DNA from: Silene latifolia
Lineage: Eukaryota > Streptophyta > Magnoliopsida > Caryophyllales > Caryophyllaceae
Assembly: GCF_048544455.1 (NCBI RefSeq)
Contig: NC_133526.1
Coordinates: 1,256,001 to 1,320,000, forward strand
DNA: 64,000 nt
Direction of reading: 5' to 3'
The translations under genes were made by a program, and so were the position numbers. Positions within the stretch are counted from its first letter, which is position 1; each line of letters opens with the position of its first letter. The notes below the pieces were generated by a model. It searched no databases and was not told the origin of the DNA. It saw only the letters and a list, made by a program, of their open reading frames with translations. This document shows positions 10,669 through 23,214 of the stretch, piece after piece.

Positions 10669-13600
10669 ATGGCAGAAGAAGCAAAAGCTAAAGGAAACGC
10701 TGCGTTTTCCGCCAAAAACTACACCGAAGCAATCACCCACTTCACCGAAGCAATCAATCTCGCCCCAACAAACCATGTCCTCTACTCTAACCGATCCGCA
10801 GCCTACGCCTCCCTAGGCAACTTCTCCGCAGCGTTATCCGACGCGGAGAAAACCGTATCCCTTAAACCCGACTGGGCTAAGGGATACAGTCGTCTCGGGA
10901 GCGCTCACTTAGGTTTAAGACACGTCCCCGAGGCGATTGAGGCTTATACTAAGGGCCTCGATATTGATCCTAATAATGAGGCCCTTAAGACTGGTCTCGA
11001 GGACGCTAAGCGTGCTCTCCCGAGAGAGAACGCGTTCCCGAAAGGAGCGAGTCCGTTCGGGGACGCGTTCTCTGGTCCTGAGATGTGGGCGAAGCTTACT
11101 GCTGATCCGACTACTCGAGTTTTTCTGCAGCAGCCTGATTATGTTAGGATGATGCAGGATCTTCAGAAGAATCCGTCGAATTTGAATCTTTATTTGCAGG
11201 ACCAGAGGGTTATGCAGTCGCTTGGTGTTTTGTTGAATATTAAGATGAGTACTGCCGGCGGTGACCGCGATTTTCCGATGGGAGACGCGGAGGCGGAGGA
11301 GGCTTCGCCAGCGCCTAAGGCGCCGGCGAAGGAGGAGAAGAAGGTGGTTGTGGAGGAGAAGAAGGTGGAGGAGGTGGTGGATGATGGGAAGGCGGAGGCG
11401 AAGAAGGAGAAGGAATTAGGGAATGCGGCGTATAAGAAGAAGGATTTCGAGACGGCGATTGGACATTATAGTAAGGCGATTGAGCTTGATGATGAGGATA
11501 TTTCTTATTTGACGAATCGTGCTGCTGTTTATTTGGAGATGGGGAAGGTATAATTGATTTTATCTTTATTTAATTTGATAATTAATGATTTCTTGTTCGT
11601 ATGTTGAGATTCAATTTGTTTTTATTAGAATTGCATTAATTGTATGTTTATAGTTTATACTATCGAATTGTTGGTTGAATTTTGATTTGAAATGTCGATT
11701 GGTAGATAGTTTAGATAGTTGTTTATGGTTGCGGAATTAGGTTAAGAAGATTGTTGCTGTACTGGTAGATAATTAGCAGTTGTATAATTCGAGAATAGTT
11801 CAATTCCGGTTTGTACAGTCGCTTATTAGAAGAATGTCGTGTTGTGATGGTTGAGTTCCGGTTTGCTCAGTCGCTTATGGTAGAATGAAATGTTATATGG
11901 TACTGGTTGAGATCCAGTGTGTACAGTCGCGTATATCAGAAGGAATGTTGTGTAGTACTAGATGAGTTCCGGTTTGTACAGTCGCTTATTAGAAGAATGT
12001 TGTTTTGTCGGGTTAAGTTCCAGTTTGCTCAGTCGCTTATGGTAGAATGAAATGTTACATGTTTGTACAGTCGCTTATATTAGAAGAAATGTTGTGTAGT
12101 ACTAGATGAGTTCCGGTTTATACAGCCTCTTACTAGGAGAATGTTGTGTAGTACTAGTTGAGTTTTGGTTTCACAGTCACTTATTAGGAGAAAATCATGT
12201 CGTACTAGTTGAGTAATGGTTTGTACAGTCGTTTGTCAGAAGTATATTGTGTGGTAGTAGTTGAATTCTTGTTAGTACAGTCGTTTATTAGACTGAGTGT
12301 TGTGTGGTACTAGTTGAGTATCGGTTTGCCTAGTTGCTTACTAGAAGATGTCTTGCTATACTAGTGTGCTAGTTGGGTTCTGGTTTGCATAATCTTCTTA
12401 ATGGAAAAATGTTGTTTGGTAATACTTGGGTTCCGGTTTGCAAAATCGTTTACTATTGAGTTCTAGTGTCAGTTGAGTTCTGGTTTGCACAGCTGTTCAC
12501 TATATAATTTGAGCTCAAGCTGGATCTTGCTTTGTCAACTACTTCCTTTGTTGTAGTTGTTGAATAATAGGTCTTTTGTTTGTCTGCGACTCTGGTATCG
12601 ATTATTTGAGTTCCTGTTTTGTAAAGTTGCTTATCGTTGATTTTCGGTTTGCATAGTCAATAAGAGTGTTGTATAGTACTCACTGAGTTCTGGTTGGCAC
12701 AGCTGTTTGCCACATAATTTAAGCCTAAGCAGGATCTTGCTTCTGATTGTTTAAACTACTTGATCTGTGGTAGTCATCGAATTATGGAGGGGTGGTTGTT
12801 TGGTGTGCTTGTCTTTAATTTGATTTTTTGTTTAGTACGATGAGTGCATCAAGGACTGTGACAAAGCTGTCGAAAGAGGGAGGGAACTTCGGTCAGATTA
12901 CAAGATGGTAGCCAGGGCTTTGACTAGGAAAGGAACTGCATTGGTGAAGTTGGCAAAGACATCGAAAGACTATGATCTTGCTATTGAGGCTTTTAATAAA
13001 GCTCTCACTGAGCATCGTAACCCTGATACACTGAAGAAGCGGAATGACGCTGAGAAAGCTAAGAAAGACCTGGAGCAATTAGAGTATTTCGACCCCAAGA
13101 TTGCAGATGAGGAACGGGAGAAAGGTAACCTTCACTACGTGTTTTTTGTTGCTTTAACATACCTTTAACCTTTCTGTTGTGCTGTTAGTATCTAGCTTGT
13201 TTCTACAAGATACTAAGAAGTATTTTTGACTTGCACTTGTTCTGTTATGTGATTTATTAAGCACGTTTCGCTTTTCTAATTGGTACTCTGTACCTTGTAT
13301 TAAACTCGGTCACAACACTGCATTGTTTCCTTTTAAAGTCGACCAGTCTCTGTTGTGTGAACTGATGTGTTGAGAATCAAATTGTATTTCTGTTTCGAAA
13401 ATTTGTATGATTTCTGTTCTTGTTTTGGCCGAGCCTATTTTTCCAGAGTTATTATTAACTAGTTATATTCACCGTCTTATCTCATGTCAACGTCAACGTG
13501 TGCAGGAAATGAATACTTCAAGGAGCAGAAGTATCCTGAAGCCATTAAGCATTACTCAGAAGCTATCAAAAGGAACCCTAAGGATGCAAAGGTTGGTTTC

Positions 13601-14499
13601 TCTCTTTAGACGCCACTTCATGTTATATTTCGAGGCATGGTTGATTGTTGAATAAGTTATAGAGCTTATAATTACCGAGTTTCTGTATTACAGGCTTACA
13701 GCAACAGAGCTGCAAGCTACACAAAGCTGGCAGCCATGCCAGAAGCTTTGAAGGATGCGGAGAAGTGTATTGAGCTTGATCCTACCTTTGTAAAGGGCTA
13801 CACTAGAAAGGGTGCCGTCCAATTTTTCATGAAGGAGTATGAGAAGGCCTTGGAAACCTATCAAGAAGGACTTAAGCTCGAGCCAAACAACCCAGAGTTG
13901 TTAGACGGTGTGAGAAGGTACTTTTAAAGCAAATATTCCCAATCTTTTGTGAGACTCCCATGATACTAGTTATGACCCGCCATATATGTGAGACTATTTT
14001 TGTCGGGATCTGTCTTGAATTTGTTCTTACTGATGTTTTCCTTCTAAATTTGTCCTACAGGTGTGTTGGGCAAATTAACAAGGCAAGCCGTGGAGATCTA
14101 ACTCCTGAAGAGCTAAAGGAGAGACAGGTACAGTGATCTGAATTTCGTGTCTTTGAACCCTATAAAATTTATGTTGCAGTAGTATTCATAAGTCATAACC
14201 GTCTCATCAACATTTGTCTTCTAATTTTTGCAGGCCAAGGGAATGCAAGATCCGGAGATCCAGAGCATCCTCACTGACCCTGTTATGAGACAGGTTTGAA
14301 CACGTTCGACTGCTTATTGGCGTTATTATTTCAACTAGAAAGTAATTATACTGTAAAAGTACTGATCTCTTGTGTATATGTTCAGGTGCTGACTGACTTC
14401 CAAGAAAACCCCGTTGCTGCACAAGAGCATACCAAGAACCCGATGGTCATGAACAAAATTCAGAAGCTGGTTAGCGCCGGAATCGTTCAACTTAGATGA
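10669..14499 (+). CDS. HOP: Hsp70-Hsp90 organizing protein (HOP/STI1)
   Basis: Cytosolic co-chaperone that bridges Hsp70 and Hsp90 through TPR carboxylate clamps. Seven exons in phase are 10669-11547, 12836-13124, 13506-13591, 13694-13917, 14061-14127, 14234-14293 and 14386-14499, for 572 residues, the normal plant length. TPR1 occupies about residues 2-115 ([31 protein letters not shown]). The first DP/STI1 domain contains [21 protein letters not shown] charged linker rich in Glu, Lys and Val follows. TPR2A begins [20 protein letters not shown] and continues across intron 1. TPR2B includes [16 protein letters not shown] and [12 protein letters not shown]. The C-terminal DP2 domain has [15 protein letters not shown] and [11 protein letters not shown]. 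All expected clamp Asn, Lys and Arg residues appear to be present. The start codon follows a pyrimidine-rich leader. Intron 1 (1.3 kb) is built from a degenerate minisatellite. Confidence 0.97.
11790..12500 (+). repeat. Degenerate minisatellite in HOP intron 1
   Basis: About a dozen imperfect copies of a roughly 50-60 bp unit with the recurring words GAGTTCCGGTTTGTACAGTC, GCTTATTAGAAGAATG and GTGTAGTACTAG. Copies differ by substitutions and small length changes, and further fragments continue to about 12720. It fills most of the intron and stays clear of both splice sites. Confidence 0.8.
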
Positions 14500-15440
14500 T
14501 TTATGCACATTCGACAGTTGACATGGGATTGATTGTTTGGTCACTTTTTGACATCTAAACTGTGTAGTTGAATCTGTGGATGTGGTGCTGTTTTTATCAA
14601 AGTTTTGAGCAAACTTCTTTCTTAATCTTGAGCTTATTGAATGTTGTTAAATTCACCACTCTTGGTTAAGTCGAGAGCAACGATCTAATTGTACGCTTTT
14701 CATTATATGTGAGGAAAATTTTAAGAAACAAATATATTAAGCCTCAACTTTAAAAGGCGCCTAAATTCACGTGTCCTAGATTTTAACAAAACTCGATTTT
14801 ATTTCTAGCCCAAGAGAAAAAAATAGATGTGATTTGTCAAGATCAATGCATTTTTCAACCATTATGATAACTAAAAGAAAACTTTGTATTCTGTATTCTA
14901 TTGATCTTGTGTTTGGCTCCACATTGAACACTAAATTTCTTCGAAAGACAAACACCAATTGAATTGATAGAGGCGATACAACTATGATATTAAAGCTTGA
15001 AATGTATAACCTTACAAAATTACATTTTGGGACATTCTACGTGGTAACCTTGTGATTTTTTATTTTCTATATGGTCTCGTTTTTAACAAAAACGCCTTTG
15101 ACTGGACATAATTCACGACCAAAACTTCTTAAAGCGGCAATAAGAGGCAATACGACTAATCTAAGCTCGGTATGTATAGCCTTACAAGATGCAACACTTC
15201 ACCGGCACTATTCATGGGTCGGGCTAGGTCGGACTGGACCAACTCATGAGCCGAAAAGTCAAAAACTTATGTTGTACCATCGGCACTTCTAGGCCTACTT
15301 AAGAAGTCGAACCCGGTGAAAACCGAGTTGGCTAGCGGACTCGAGTTATTTGATCACCTCTAATTAAACCCACTCCAATATGGCAATATATACACAAAGT
15401 CACGACGTGTTCATTTCGTTCATCAACCACACGCCCATCC
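14500..15440. other. HOP 3' UTR and NDUFAF6 promoter region
   Basis: AT-rich, with no supported gene. The open frame at 15071-15292 has no recognisable family and sits in degraded repeat-like DNA with words such as CTTGAAATGTATAACCTTACAA partly duplicated near 15165-15190. Transcription of the next gene probably starts near 15440-15480. Confidence 0.45.
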
Positions 15441-15550
15441 GCCATTAAAACTCGAAGTCTGGAGCTCGACTACAGAGAAATCGCAACTTCCATCGTTCTA
15501 TCCCTACCGTAAATTCGGAACACTTTGATTCAATTGAACATTAATCACAG

Positions 15551-17078
15551 GTATTTCACTCATTTATAATTGAATTGTCTTCTGCATTTTCCCCAATTTA
15601 ATAACTAATTTCAATTGCTTGATTCATCATTTGCATTTTAAATCTAGCTCATTCTTTATTCTACTTTTGATTCTTCCTCTTCTACTAGTGAATTTGTACA
15701 TTTGAGCAATTAGTTTGGAATTTTTGATGATTTTCTAGGGTTTGCAACGCTAGAAACTGGATGACTATTTAATCTAGTTGATTTTCTAGGGTTTCTTCAT
15801 TTAATTTGAGCTATTACTTTATGATTTATATTGTTCATCTTTCAAGTGCTTGAGAATCTAGTTGATTTTTGTAGTTTTTAGCCGTCATGTTTGCAAGGGG
15901 GTTATCAGGTAAACATAATGTCAATGTAGAGTATGTCGGTCTCGAGACGAAGAATGATCAGTGTTGATACAGCTGAGTAATTGATATGTCAGTATTGTCC
16001 TGATTTATATGACTCTTTAGGTAGTTAGTGTTGATGAGGATGCGAAATAGATATGCAAACATATTTTGATCATTATACTCCGTATTTGAATTCTCAATTG
16101 TGAATTCCTGGCATACTCCAAGCATCATTGCGGAATTGAATTCCAACATTATTTCTTGTATTGAGACCGAGGAACTTCATTTCCCAGCTGCCAAATGCAA
16201 CCTGGAATAATATTGGATTAGAGATGCTAGACTTAATGGTTGTCTGATATGCGGAGTAGTTGTTGACTTTATGTTAGGGAAATCCTAATAAAAGGTTTTC
16301 AAGGGGTTTTCGGTTGGTGGTGAAGTATTTTGTCTACTGATTCTTCTACTCGTCTTCTAGCACTGTGCAGTTGGTTAGTTGATATACACTTTGATTTTGA
16401 CATTACTAGTTCTGTTTTCCAACACTGATAACCAAATCTGTGAAAAATTTTGTGTTTATGATCAAATCAAACTTTGATGTTCAGTGATTCCAAGATTATT
16501 CTGTCTCGAATTCCGATACCATGAACAATTGATCACAGTGTCTTATAGTTAATGCTACTCCCTTTCTTATAACAAACTTATCTGTTTAGGCTTGCTGTTC
16601 CAGTGTTCATATCGACCACTCGACCAGGGCAGGCTATAATGCCACATTTGTAATGCATTAAGTCATGATACATTAGTTTTTAAACACCAAATCTCACCCA
16701 ATTGTACGTAGCACAGTGAGACCTTATATGCAGCCTCTATCAGTTGTAGGGCCTTCGAGCCCTTGAAGCAATGCTATTATTAACCTTTTATAATAATTGC
16801 TGAAACTTGAGATCAGTTAATAAGAGGGAAGCAAACGAGTGAGGCCAGTAGAGGATTACCACGAACTGTTACCTCTTTGCTGTGATTTGGTTGATAAAAT
16901 TCATTTTTAAGTTTCTAGATGTTGTTTTGATATCTGTCATTCGTTCTGCTGGGAAACTAAGCTTGAAAACGTGATGTTTTTGAAGCTCGGTCTAGAATTT
17001 TATGTGTCATGTCTCATGTGCCTTTTTATCTTGCCGCACTTGTATTAATCTCTTATTTTACATTTTACTTGTTCGTAG
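15551..17078 (+). other. 5' UTR intron of NDUFAF6 gene
   Basis: A leader exon ending at ATCACAG (15550) is followed by GTATTT, and an acceptor TTCGTAG lies at 17078, 19 bp before the start codon. Long leader introns are common in plant housekeeping genes. The open frame found inside on the minus strand is not coding. Confidence 0.65.
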
Positions 17079-17097
17079 GTACAATTGAAGTTCATCG

Positions 17098-18009
17098 ATG
17101 AGTGCTGCTACTAAGTCTAGCAGCTTAAAATCTGCTTTCTCATACTGTGTACAACAAGTGAGAAGCTATGACTACCACAATTACCTATGTCTCCTCGAAC
17201 TTCCCCCTGGTATGCGAAAAGCTGCATTTGCTCTTCGTGCCTTCAATGTTGAAACAGCCAGAGCAATGGACGTTGCTTCTGATCCCCGGATAGGCCTAAT
17301 GCGTCTTGTTTGGTGGCAAGATGCGTTAGACAAAATCTATGCCGGTAAGGTGATTGAGCATCCTATAGCTCAATCCCTTTCATCAGTTCTATCAGAGCAT
17401 AAGATAAGCAAGGCCTGGCTGAAAAGATCGGTTGAAGCCCGTATAAAAGATGCTCAAAAGGAACCCGATGATATCCCAAAAACTATCGAAGAACTAGAAA
17501 AATATGCGGAGGACACTCAATCCACTATCTTGTACATGACATTGCAGTCTGGAGGTATCAATTCCACAGTAGCTGATCATGCCGCTTCTCATATTGGTAA
17601 AGCTAGCGGGATTTCATTACTCTTAAGATCACTTCCATATCATGCAAGTCGTCATCGTCATTCTGCTTATATACCATCTGATATCGCGTCCAAACATGGC
17701 CTCATGATTCAAGATGGGGGTACAACCGGAACTAGTGTGGATTTCCGAGAGGGGCTTAGTAACGCTGTTTTTGAGATGGCTTCATCGGCAAATACCCATT
17801 TGGAGAAAGCACGACAATTGGCTAAAACTGTACCTTCTGAAGCTGTCCCTGTGCTTCTCCCAGCTGTTCCAACTCAGGTTCTCTTGGATTCTCTCAGACG
17901 GTTTAATTTTGATGTCTTTGATCCAAGATTGCAGCAAGGCGTTCTAGGCATACCTCCGTTGTGGTTTCAGCTTAAACTGAAGTGGCATTCATGGAGGGGT
18001 AGGTACTAG
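17098..18009 (+). CDS. NDUFAF6: Mitochondrial complex I assembly factor NDUFAF6
   Basis: Member of the squalene/phytoene synthase fold family that has been recruited to assemble NADH dehydrogenase (complex I) in mitochondria. The coding part is a single 303-residue exon. It has SYDYHNYLCLLELPPGMRKA and FALRAFNVETARAMD near the N terminus, RLVWWQDALDKIY, and HIGKASGISLLLRSLPYHAS in the middle, all typical of this group. The Asp-rich motifs that bind prenyl diphosphate in true synthases are not in the usual form, in line with a non-enzymatic role. The N terminus (MSAATKSSSLKSAFSYCVQQV) is basic and hydroxylated, as in a mitochondrial presequence. The start is the first ATG after the leader intron acceptor. 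Confidence 0.92.
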   Translation: MSAATKSSSLKSAFSYCVQQVRSYDYHNYLCLLELPPGMRKAAFALRAFNVETARAMDVASDPRIGLMRLVWWQDALDKIYAGKVIEHPIAQSLSSVLSEHKISKAWLKRSVEARIKDAQKEPDDIPKTIEELEKYAEDTQSTILYMTLQSGGINSTVADHAASHIGKASGISLLLRSLPYHASRHRHSAYIPSDIASKHGLMIQDGGTTGTSVDFREGLSNAVFEMASSANTHLEKARQLAKTVPSEAVPVLLPAVPTQVLLDSLRRFNFDVFDPRLQQGVLGIPPLWFQLKLKWHSWRGRY

Positions 18010-18513
18010 ACTACTAGGAATAGAATTGTAGTTTCGATCCCTTTTTGGGTTGAATAAGAAGCATAAACATTGCGGATTCATTGTAATCAGAATTACATTC
18101 TGAGGTAGGGACTAGGGAGTTGAGATTCGGAATTTTTGGTGTATAATTTGCACTGTTTTCCACAGTTTTGTGCAATGAATTTTGTTGAACATAGTTCATT
18201 CGGAAGAAATGAATCACTGATTATTGCATGACAATAGATGATACGAAGTACATTGCCATGTAAATTGGATACTTCGACCTCATGTCATGTCTGACACTCA
18301 CGGCCTCATTCGGAAGAATGAATCAATGATTATTGATGATACGGACTTATGGAGTACATTGCTACGTAAATTTGATACTTCTGACTCATGTCGTGTCCGA
18401 CACTCGCAGCCATGCATTTTTTTTATCGAAGGATCCAAAAAAAATGGGGAGTCGGAGTAATAGGTGCATTGTACGTCAGAAATTTAATAGGAATATAGGA
18501 TTGGAAAATAGCC

Positions 18514-18523
18514 AAAAAAAAAA
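18514..18523 (-). terminator. Pol III terminator of tRNA-Asn
   Basis: A run of ten A on the plus strand, so ten T on the transcribed strand, directly after the tRNA discriminator base. Confidence 0.9.
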
Positions 18524-18547
18524 CGCTAGAAGGAGGGCTTGAACCTC

Positions 18548-18580
<33 letters not shown>

Positions 18581-18597
18581 AACTGAGCTATTCCAGC
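18524..18597 (-). tRNA. tRNA-Asn (anticodon GTT)
   Basis: 74 nt on the minus strand. Acceptor arm GCTGGAA pairs with TTCTAGC (one G-T pair), and the discriminator is G. A box TAGCTCAGTTGG and B box GGTTCAAGCCC are both present. The anticodon loop reads CTGTTAACC, giving GTT for Asn. No intron and no encoded CCA, as expected for a nuclear gene. A T10 terminator follows. It looks functional. Confidence 0.97.
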
Positions 18598-20858
18598 AAC
18601 TTGATATTACTTGACGTCAAATATTATTTATTTCAGAGCATAGAGTATTATTGGACACTACAATTGCACGTATAAAATTCCTTAGTTTCTTTGTTTTTCC
18701 TTTTATGATTTTTTTTTTAGACAAGTTTTTCCTTTTAAAATTAGTTTGTAGGAAAAATTATCAGTTCAACTTTATGAGCAGTAACGTTGCACAAATGTTA
18801 CTCTACAATTAAAAGGGTATAAATTTTGAACGATAAAACAGCATAAATTTGTATACGAGTATTTCAATAAGTTAACATAAATTTAAAAAGACTTATTTAT
18901 CATCAATTTTTTATAAGCAAATCTAAAAAGAAATTGACAAGAATGTTATATCACCATCTAAATTGACTTATTTATCATCGTAAGTGGCCGGCGGCCTTGA
19001 TATTATTGTGCAGAAATTGGGTAACATATTTATCTTTGTAGCTCCCTTTAATACTAGAAAGTAGAAACTCGAAAAGAATTAATTAGAGTATTAAAAAAGC
19101 AATCAAACAGACAGTTTTGCGCACGAGTGCAATATACATTATACAATTATGTAATTATTGTATTTAGTGTTAAAGGGCCATGTTCAATGTTCATGTATCA
19201 AAACTGAACTCGTATAGCGTATATTTCGTGTATATGGTGGTCGATATGTCTCACAAATTATTAAAAGACAATTATATGAGATCAACCACCTTATATTATT
19301 CTATTTGTCCGTAGATTATGATTTATCATGTCTAACACGATCATTTATACAACTCGGCTACTCATTAGTCCATATGTTATTTTTAATGTTATAATTGTCG
19401 ATAAATGTTCTGTTCAAGTGGATTTGGGAATGACATCCCTCTGGTGTTACCTATCGTGCCCACGGTAAACGTCGAGTGGCCAAGTGAGGAGCGGAAATAT
19501 TATAAGAAATTATACTTACAAATTAGTTAATACCGAGTACTTCTATTATGTATAATATAATGATCATATAGCACATAAGCACTCACATTTCATTATATTA
19601 GTCCATTTTTTCAATTAGTTATTTCAGTTTTCAGATAACTTTTCAGTTAGTTTTAACAAACAAAACTTAAGTCGAATAAAATGTAAGATCGACAAGTACA
19701 TATATAAGGCGGCATTCAAACTTATGACCTACTATCACAACACAATATTTTGATCTTAATTTATAGACTAAAGACTTCGTCGATTTTATGCATGGTATTT
19801 TAGTTGCGTATGCTAAGTGCCAACAATCATTTGATGAACCACAAACATGCATGTTCTCAACTAAATAATAGAATCTTGATGTGATTCGTTTGGTATGTAG
19901 TAAATTGTGGACAACAAAATTAAGCATATAAAATTATGCACCACTAATTTACTAGAATTCGATCTCTTAAGATAATGGTACAGCATATGATTCCAAAACA
20001 ATCTTTTTCAAATAGAAACTTTGATTTTTCAGTAGGCCTTTGTCATAATAATTCAAGCTCATAAAAGAGTTTTATGTGATACAATTATTTGTTGTCAATG
20101 ACGAAAATAAATTATTGTATATGTAAGATTATCCTACCGTAGTAAGAAAATTTCAATGAATTTTAAATTCACATAAGTTATTACTCCGCTTTTTAAAATC
20201 GTTTAATCTTTTATTCTCGATTTAAATTTAAGTTTTTATAAAAGAAATCAGGATTTTGAATTTAAAATTAACCTATAAGTTGGGATTAAGGCTCTGATGT
20301 TGTTGTAATTGAGGAACTATATTTTTTAATGAAAGCAACAACATAATTAAAAGTTACTCCTTAACTAATTAACTACTTCACAAATTATAGTATAACACCG
20401 TCTACTTTTACAAAAAGATTGTTCGTTTATTGCTAATTAAAAGGTTATTTTTTTATACTTGTATAATAGGATCGTCTCACAGTATAAGACGGTCTTACGC
20501 AATAACTAATGTAACTTCTTACATTTTTTTGGATTAAATTTAAAAAAAAAAATATATATAGGAAGAACTTTACATAATGAAGTCATTAGTCATGCATGCA
20601 CAAATGCACAATCAAATTAAAATTCATTCAATTTGTTTCTAAGATCTCCAAATATACACTTTATTATTAACTATGTAGAGTGTAGACAATCAAACTCACT
20701 CTTGGAAACAAGAACAACCTACTTTAAATTAACACAAATTCTCATTTATGACGGAACTATCCGTCGCAAGCAAATTAAACTAACTACTCTCTCCTTTTCA
20801 TCATATTCTTCGATTTTAAAAAGTGAAAAAAATACGATGAAATAAAGATTAATACATA
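18598..20858. other. AT-rich intergenic region
   Basis: 2.3 kb without a supportable gene. The frames present are short and of AT-rich composition. A Stowaway-like scrap with GACGGTCTTAC lies near 20470-20500. Nothing else is distinctive. Confidence 0.5.
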
Positions 20859-21374
20859 TCAAGTCGACAAGCACCTAAGACTTGAGACACAACTAAACAT
20901 CGGTGACCGACATTTAGTGACGGATTCAGCAATCCTAGTCTTAACATTCTCAAACTCGGATATCGGGCACGGTATCATGATCCGACCCGGATGATTGAAC
21001 CCGTAAACCCTCTCAGCTTCCTTCAATAAATTCTCAAACAAAGGATGATTAAGGAAAACAACCGGCACTAACACACGCCGCGTGTCACCATCTGATTCAC
21101 CCACGTAGACTGCCAGCTGTCCCTTAGGAACTTGAACCGGTCTACCCAACCGGATATAATCCCGGTTCGAACCCGGTTTCAGTAACTCCAACTTTATTTT
21201 TCTTCCCCATTGGAGTAATTTGGATAATCCTTTGCTTCTTTGCATGGTTGAACCGACTAATTTATGATATTTGCATGAATTTCTTCTGAACCGAGTCACC
21301 CATTTAAAAACCCGGATTATTTTCCGACCCAATTTGAACCCTCTAATATTTCTCCTCCTGTAATAACTCATCAT
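20859..21374 (-). CDS. SAUR family auxin-responsive protein
   Basis: Small auxin-up RNA protein of 171 residues from a single exon, as is typical of the family. SAURs inhibit PP2C.D phosphatases at the plasma membrane and so promote H+-ATPase activity and cell expansion. The first 80 residues are strongly basic (RRRNIRGFKLGRKIIRVFKW). The SAUR core lies at about residues 80-150: VPKGQLAVYVGE, RRVLVPVVFLNHPLFENLL, EAERVYGFNHPGRIMIPCP. The C-terminal tail is Cys/Ser-rich. The long basic N-terminal extension resembles SAURs outside the short tandem clusters. MM at the start gives two possible initiators one codon apart. Confidence 0.93.
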   Translation of the reverse strand: MMSYYRRRNIRGFKLGRKIIRVFKWVTRFRRNSCKYHKLVGSTMQRSKGLSKLLQWGRKIKLELLKPGSNRDYIRLGRPVQVPKGQLAVYVGESDGDTRRVLVPVVFLNHPLFENLLKEAERVYGFNHPGRIMIPCPISEFENVKTRIAESVTKCRSPMFSCVSSLRCLST

Positions 21375-21386
21375 TTTACCCTTACT

Positions 21387-21575
21387 AATTCTTATATGAA
21401 ACGGTCTGTCTTGTAAGAGACGTACACTTTTTTATGTAATTGACTTAAAACTCCAAATTACAAACAAAAATTCCTTAAGTAATTCTTATATGAGACGGTC
21501 TGTCTCGTAAGAGATGTACGCTTTTTTATACAAGTGACTAAACTCCAAATTGCATGCAAAAATTGGAGTTTCAAA
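21387..21575. repeat. 94-bp tandem dimer upstream of the SAUR gene
   Basis: Two head-to-tail copies of a unit that starts AATTCTTATATG and contains CGGTCTGTCT and GTAAGAGA; the second copy begins at 21481. Together they occupy the region immediately 5' of the SAUR start codon, so they may lie in its leader or core promoter. The CGGTCT and GTAAGA words also occur in Stowaway ends, so a transposon origin is likely. Confidence 0.7.
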
Positions 21576-22109
21576 AATTGTATAATTTGATGATTTTGTG
21601 AAATGAGTTATGATATGAGAAAATGGGGACATGAATGTGGTTTTATATGAGTTGAATCAATCATATTTTTTAAAATTAATTGATTTATTTCTTAATATAA
21701 AAGATTTTTATATGTTTTTATAAGGTTAGGATGCTTCGTGGGTGTCAGTATCAATTAAAGTGTGTCATGGAGTAATTAATAGTGGAGGAATTCGAAATGT
21801 CACGATCATAAATTTATTGTTTTGCTTAGGTTTAGCTTGGGTCATGCAGTCATGATGTAACTTTTGTTAAATACTCAAAAAAAAATCGTTATACAAATAT
21901 ATAACGGTTCGGTCCATGAGCACTTAGATCAACTGATATGTACATCTTAATAAAGGATTAAAGGGTATTGGATTCGAGTCTTGTGAATAGCAGTGATAAA
22001 CTTATAAGGGAGAATTTTACCATCTTAGTAACCTGCTCAGCTCGAATCCGTTCTAAACTGGTTGATATATACCAAAACAAAAACAATAGATAGTCTATAT
22101 AATCAAAAT

Positions 22110-22345
22110 CAAAATTTGTCCTCTCCATTTCCTAAAAAGAAATGGAGAGGCCATTACCTATCAACGGTCCAGATTGTATCTAGCCAACATCGAACGGTTA
22201 AAAATTTATGCATAAAAATAAAGGGTAAATAGAGTATAGAGGAGATAATATTATTACGGGTAATTTGATAACTTATATCTTGAATAACTCACTTTTTTCA
22301 AATCTTATACTTAAAATAATTTTCTTTAAAATCTTATAGTCTTCC
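22110..22345. mobile_element. Unclassified MITE-like fragment with 12-bp hairpin
   Basis: Starts near a perfect hairpin (22120-22131 with 22139-22150, stem CCTCTCCATTTC). Its right part, about 22255-22345 (GGTAATTTGATAACTTATA onward), reappears in reverse complement at about 41650-41765. The pair therefore defines a dispersed repeat. No target duplication could be fixed. The remaining DNA between here and 23214 is AT-rich with no recognised gene. Confidence 0.5.
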
Positions 22346-23214
22346 TTCCGAAAAGCCATGATTCACAATTTGGTTGGGTAATAATGTAATATTGTCGTTT
22401 CTTCTGAAGCCATGAAGAGAGGTTATATAGAATTGCATACTCTTTGCACTGTTTTGAAGGCTACATTTTAGCGGTCTTTTTAAATTGTGTATGTGCATAT
22501 GAACATAATGTAAAGAAATTTTACTCTACATTTTACGTAACTTAAGTTAGCTTAGCTTTGGTTCACATGTTCTGGATATGATTTTTTTTAATAGCAGTAT
22601 GTCAATATCTATGAAGATTCTACTTATTATGAGTGGATTAATTTCTACATAAGAAATTAATATATTTAGTTGGTCTTCTCTTACTGAAACTCAAAATTTT
22701 TGGCCACTATTCGTTTTTTTATAGTCCTAATACAGGCATGGTTGAGAGCACTCTTTATCTGTGCCTAATCTTCTTATGGTATCAGGGGATGTGTTATAGG
22801 ATAAATTAACCACTCATTAGAAAACAATTACTTAGTAGGTTTCAGGATGGAATTTGCTGCAGTATGTAAAGTGGCTTGATGCTTTTGAGTAAGAAACTTG
22901 TTCTAGACTTCCAAAATGTAGCGAGTAGTGCTAACTGATCTTGTTAAACAAAGCACTATGCCTGATTCAGATGAATTAGCAGAGCTCAGCAAAGCCTACT
23001 AAAGCCAGACACTGAAGCTTTAGAAGCAAGTTGCATGCTACAATCAAGGATTAAGGGGAGCATCCCTTACTTTCCCATTTGGCCCAAAACGATATGCATA
23101 TTTTTTGTGATTAATGCAAAAAAAAAAAAGACGATTACCTTTGACCCTAATGAGTGCCTCTTTGATGAACAGATAGCCTTGATCTGTATGCCAATACATT
23201 GATAGCACCTTAAT

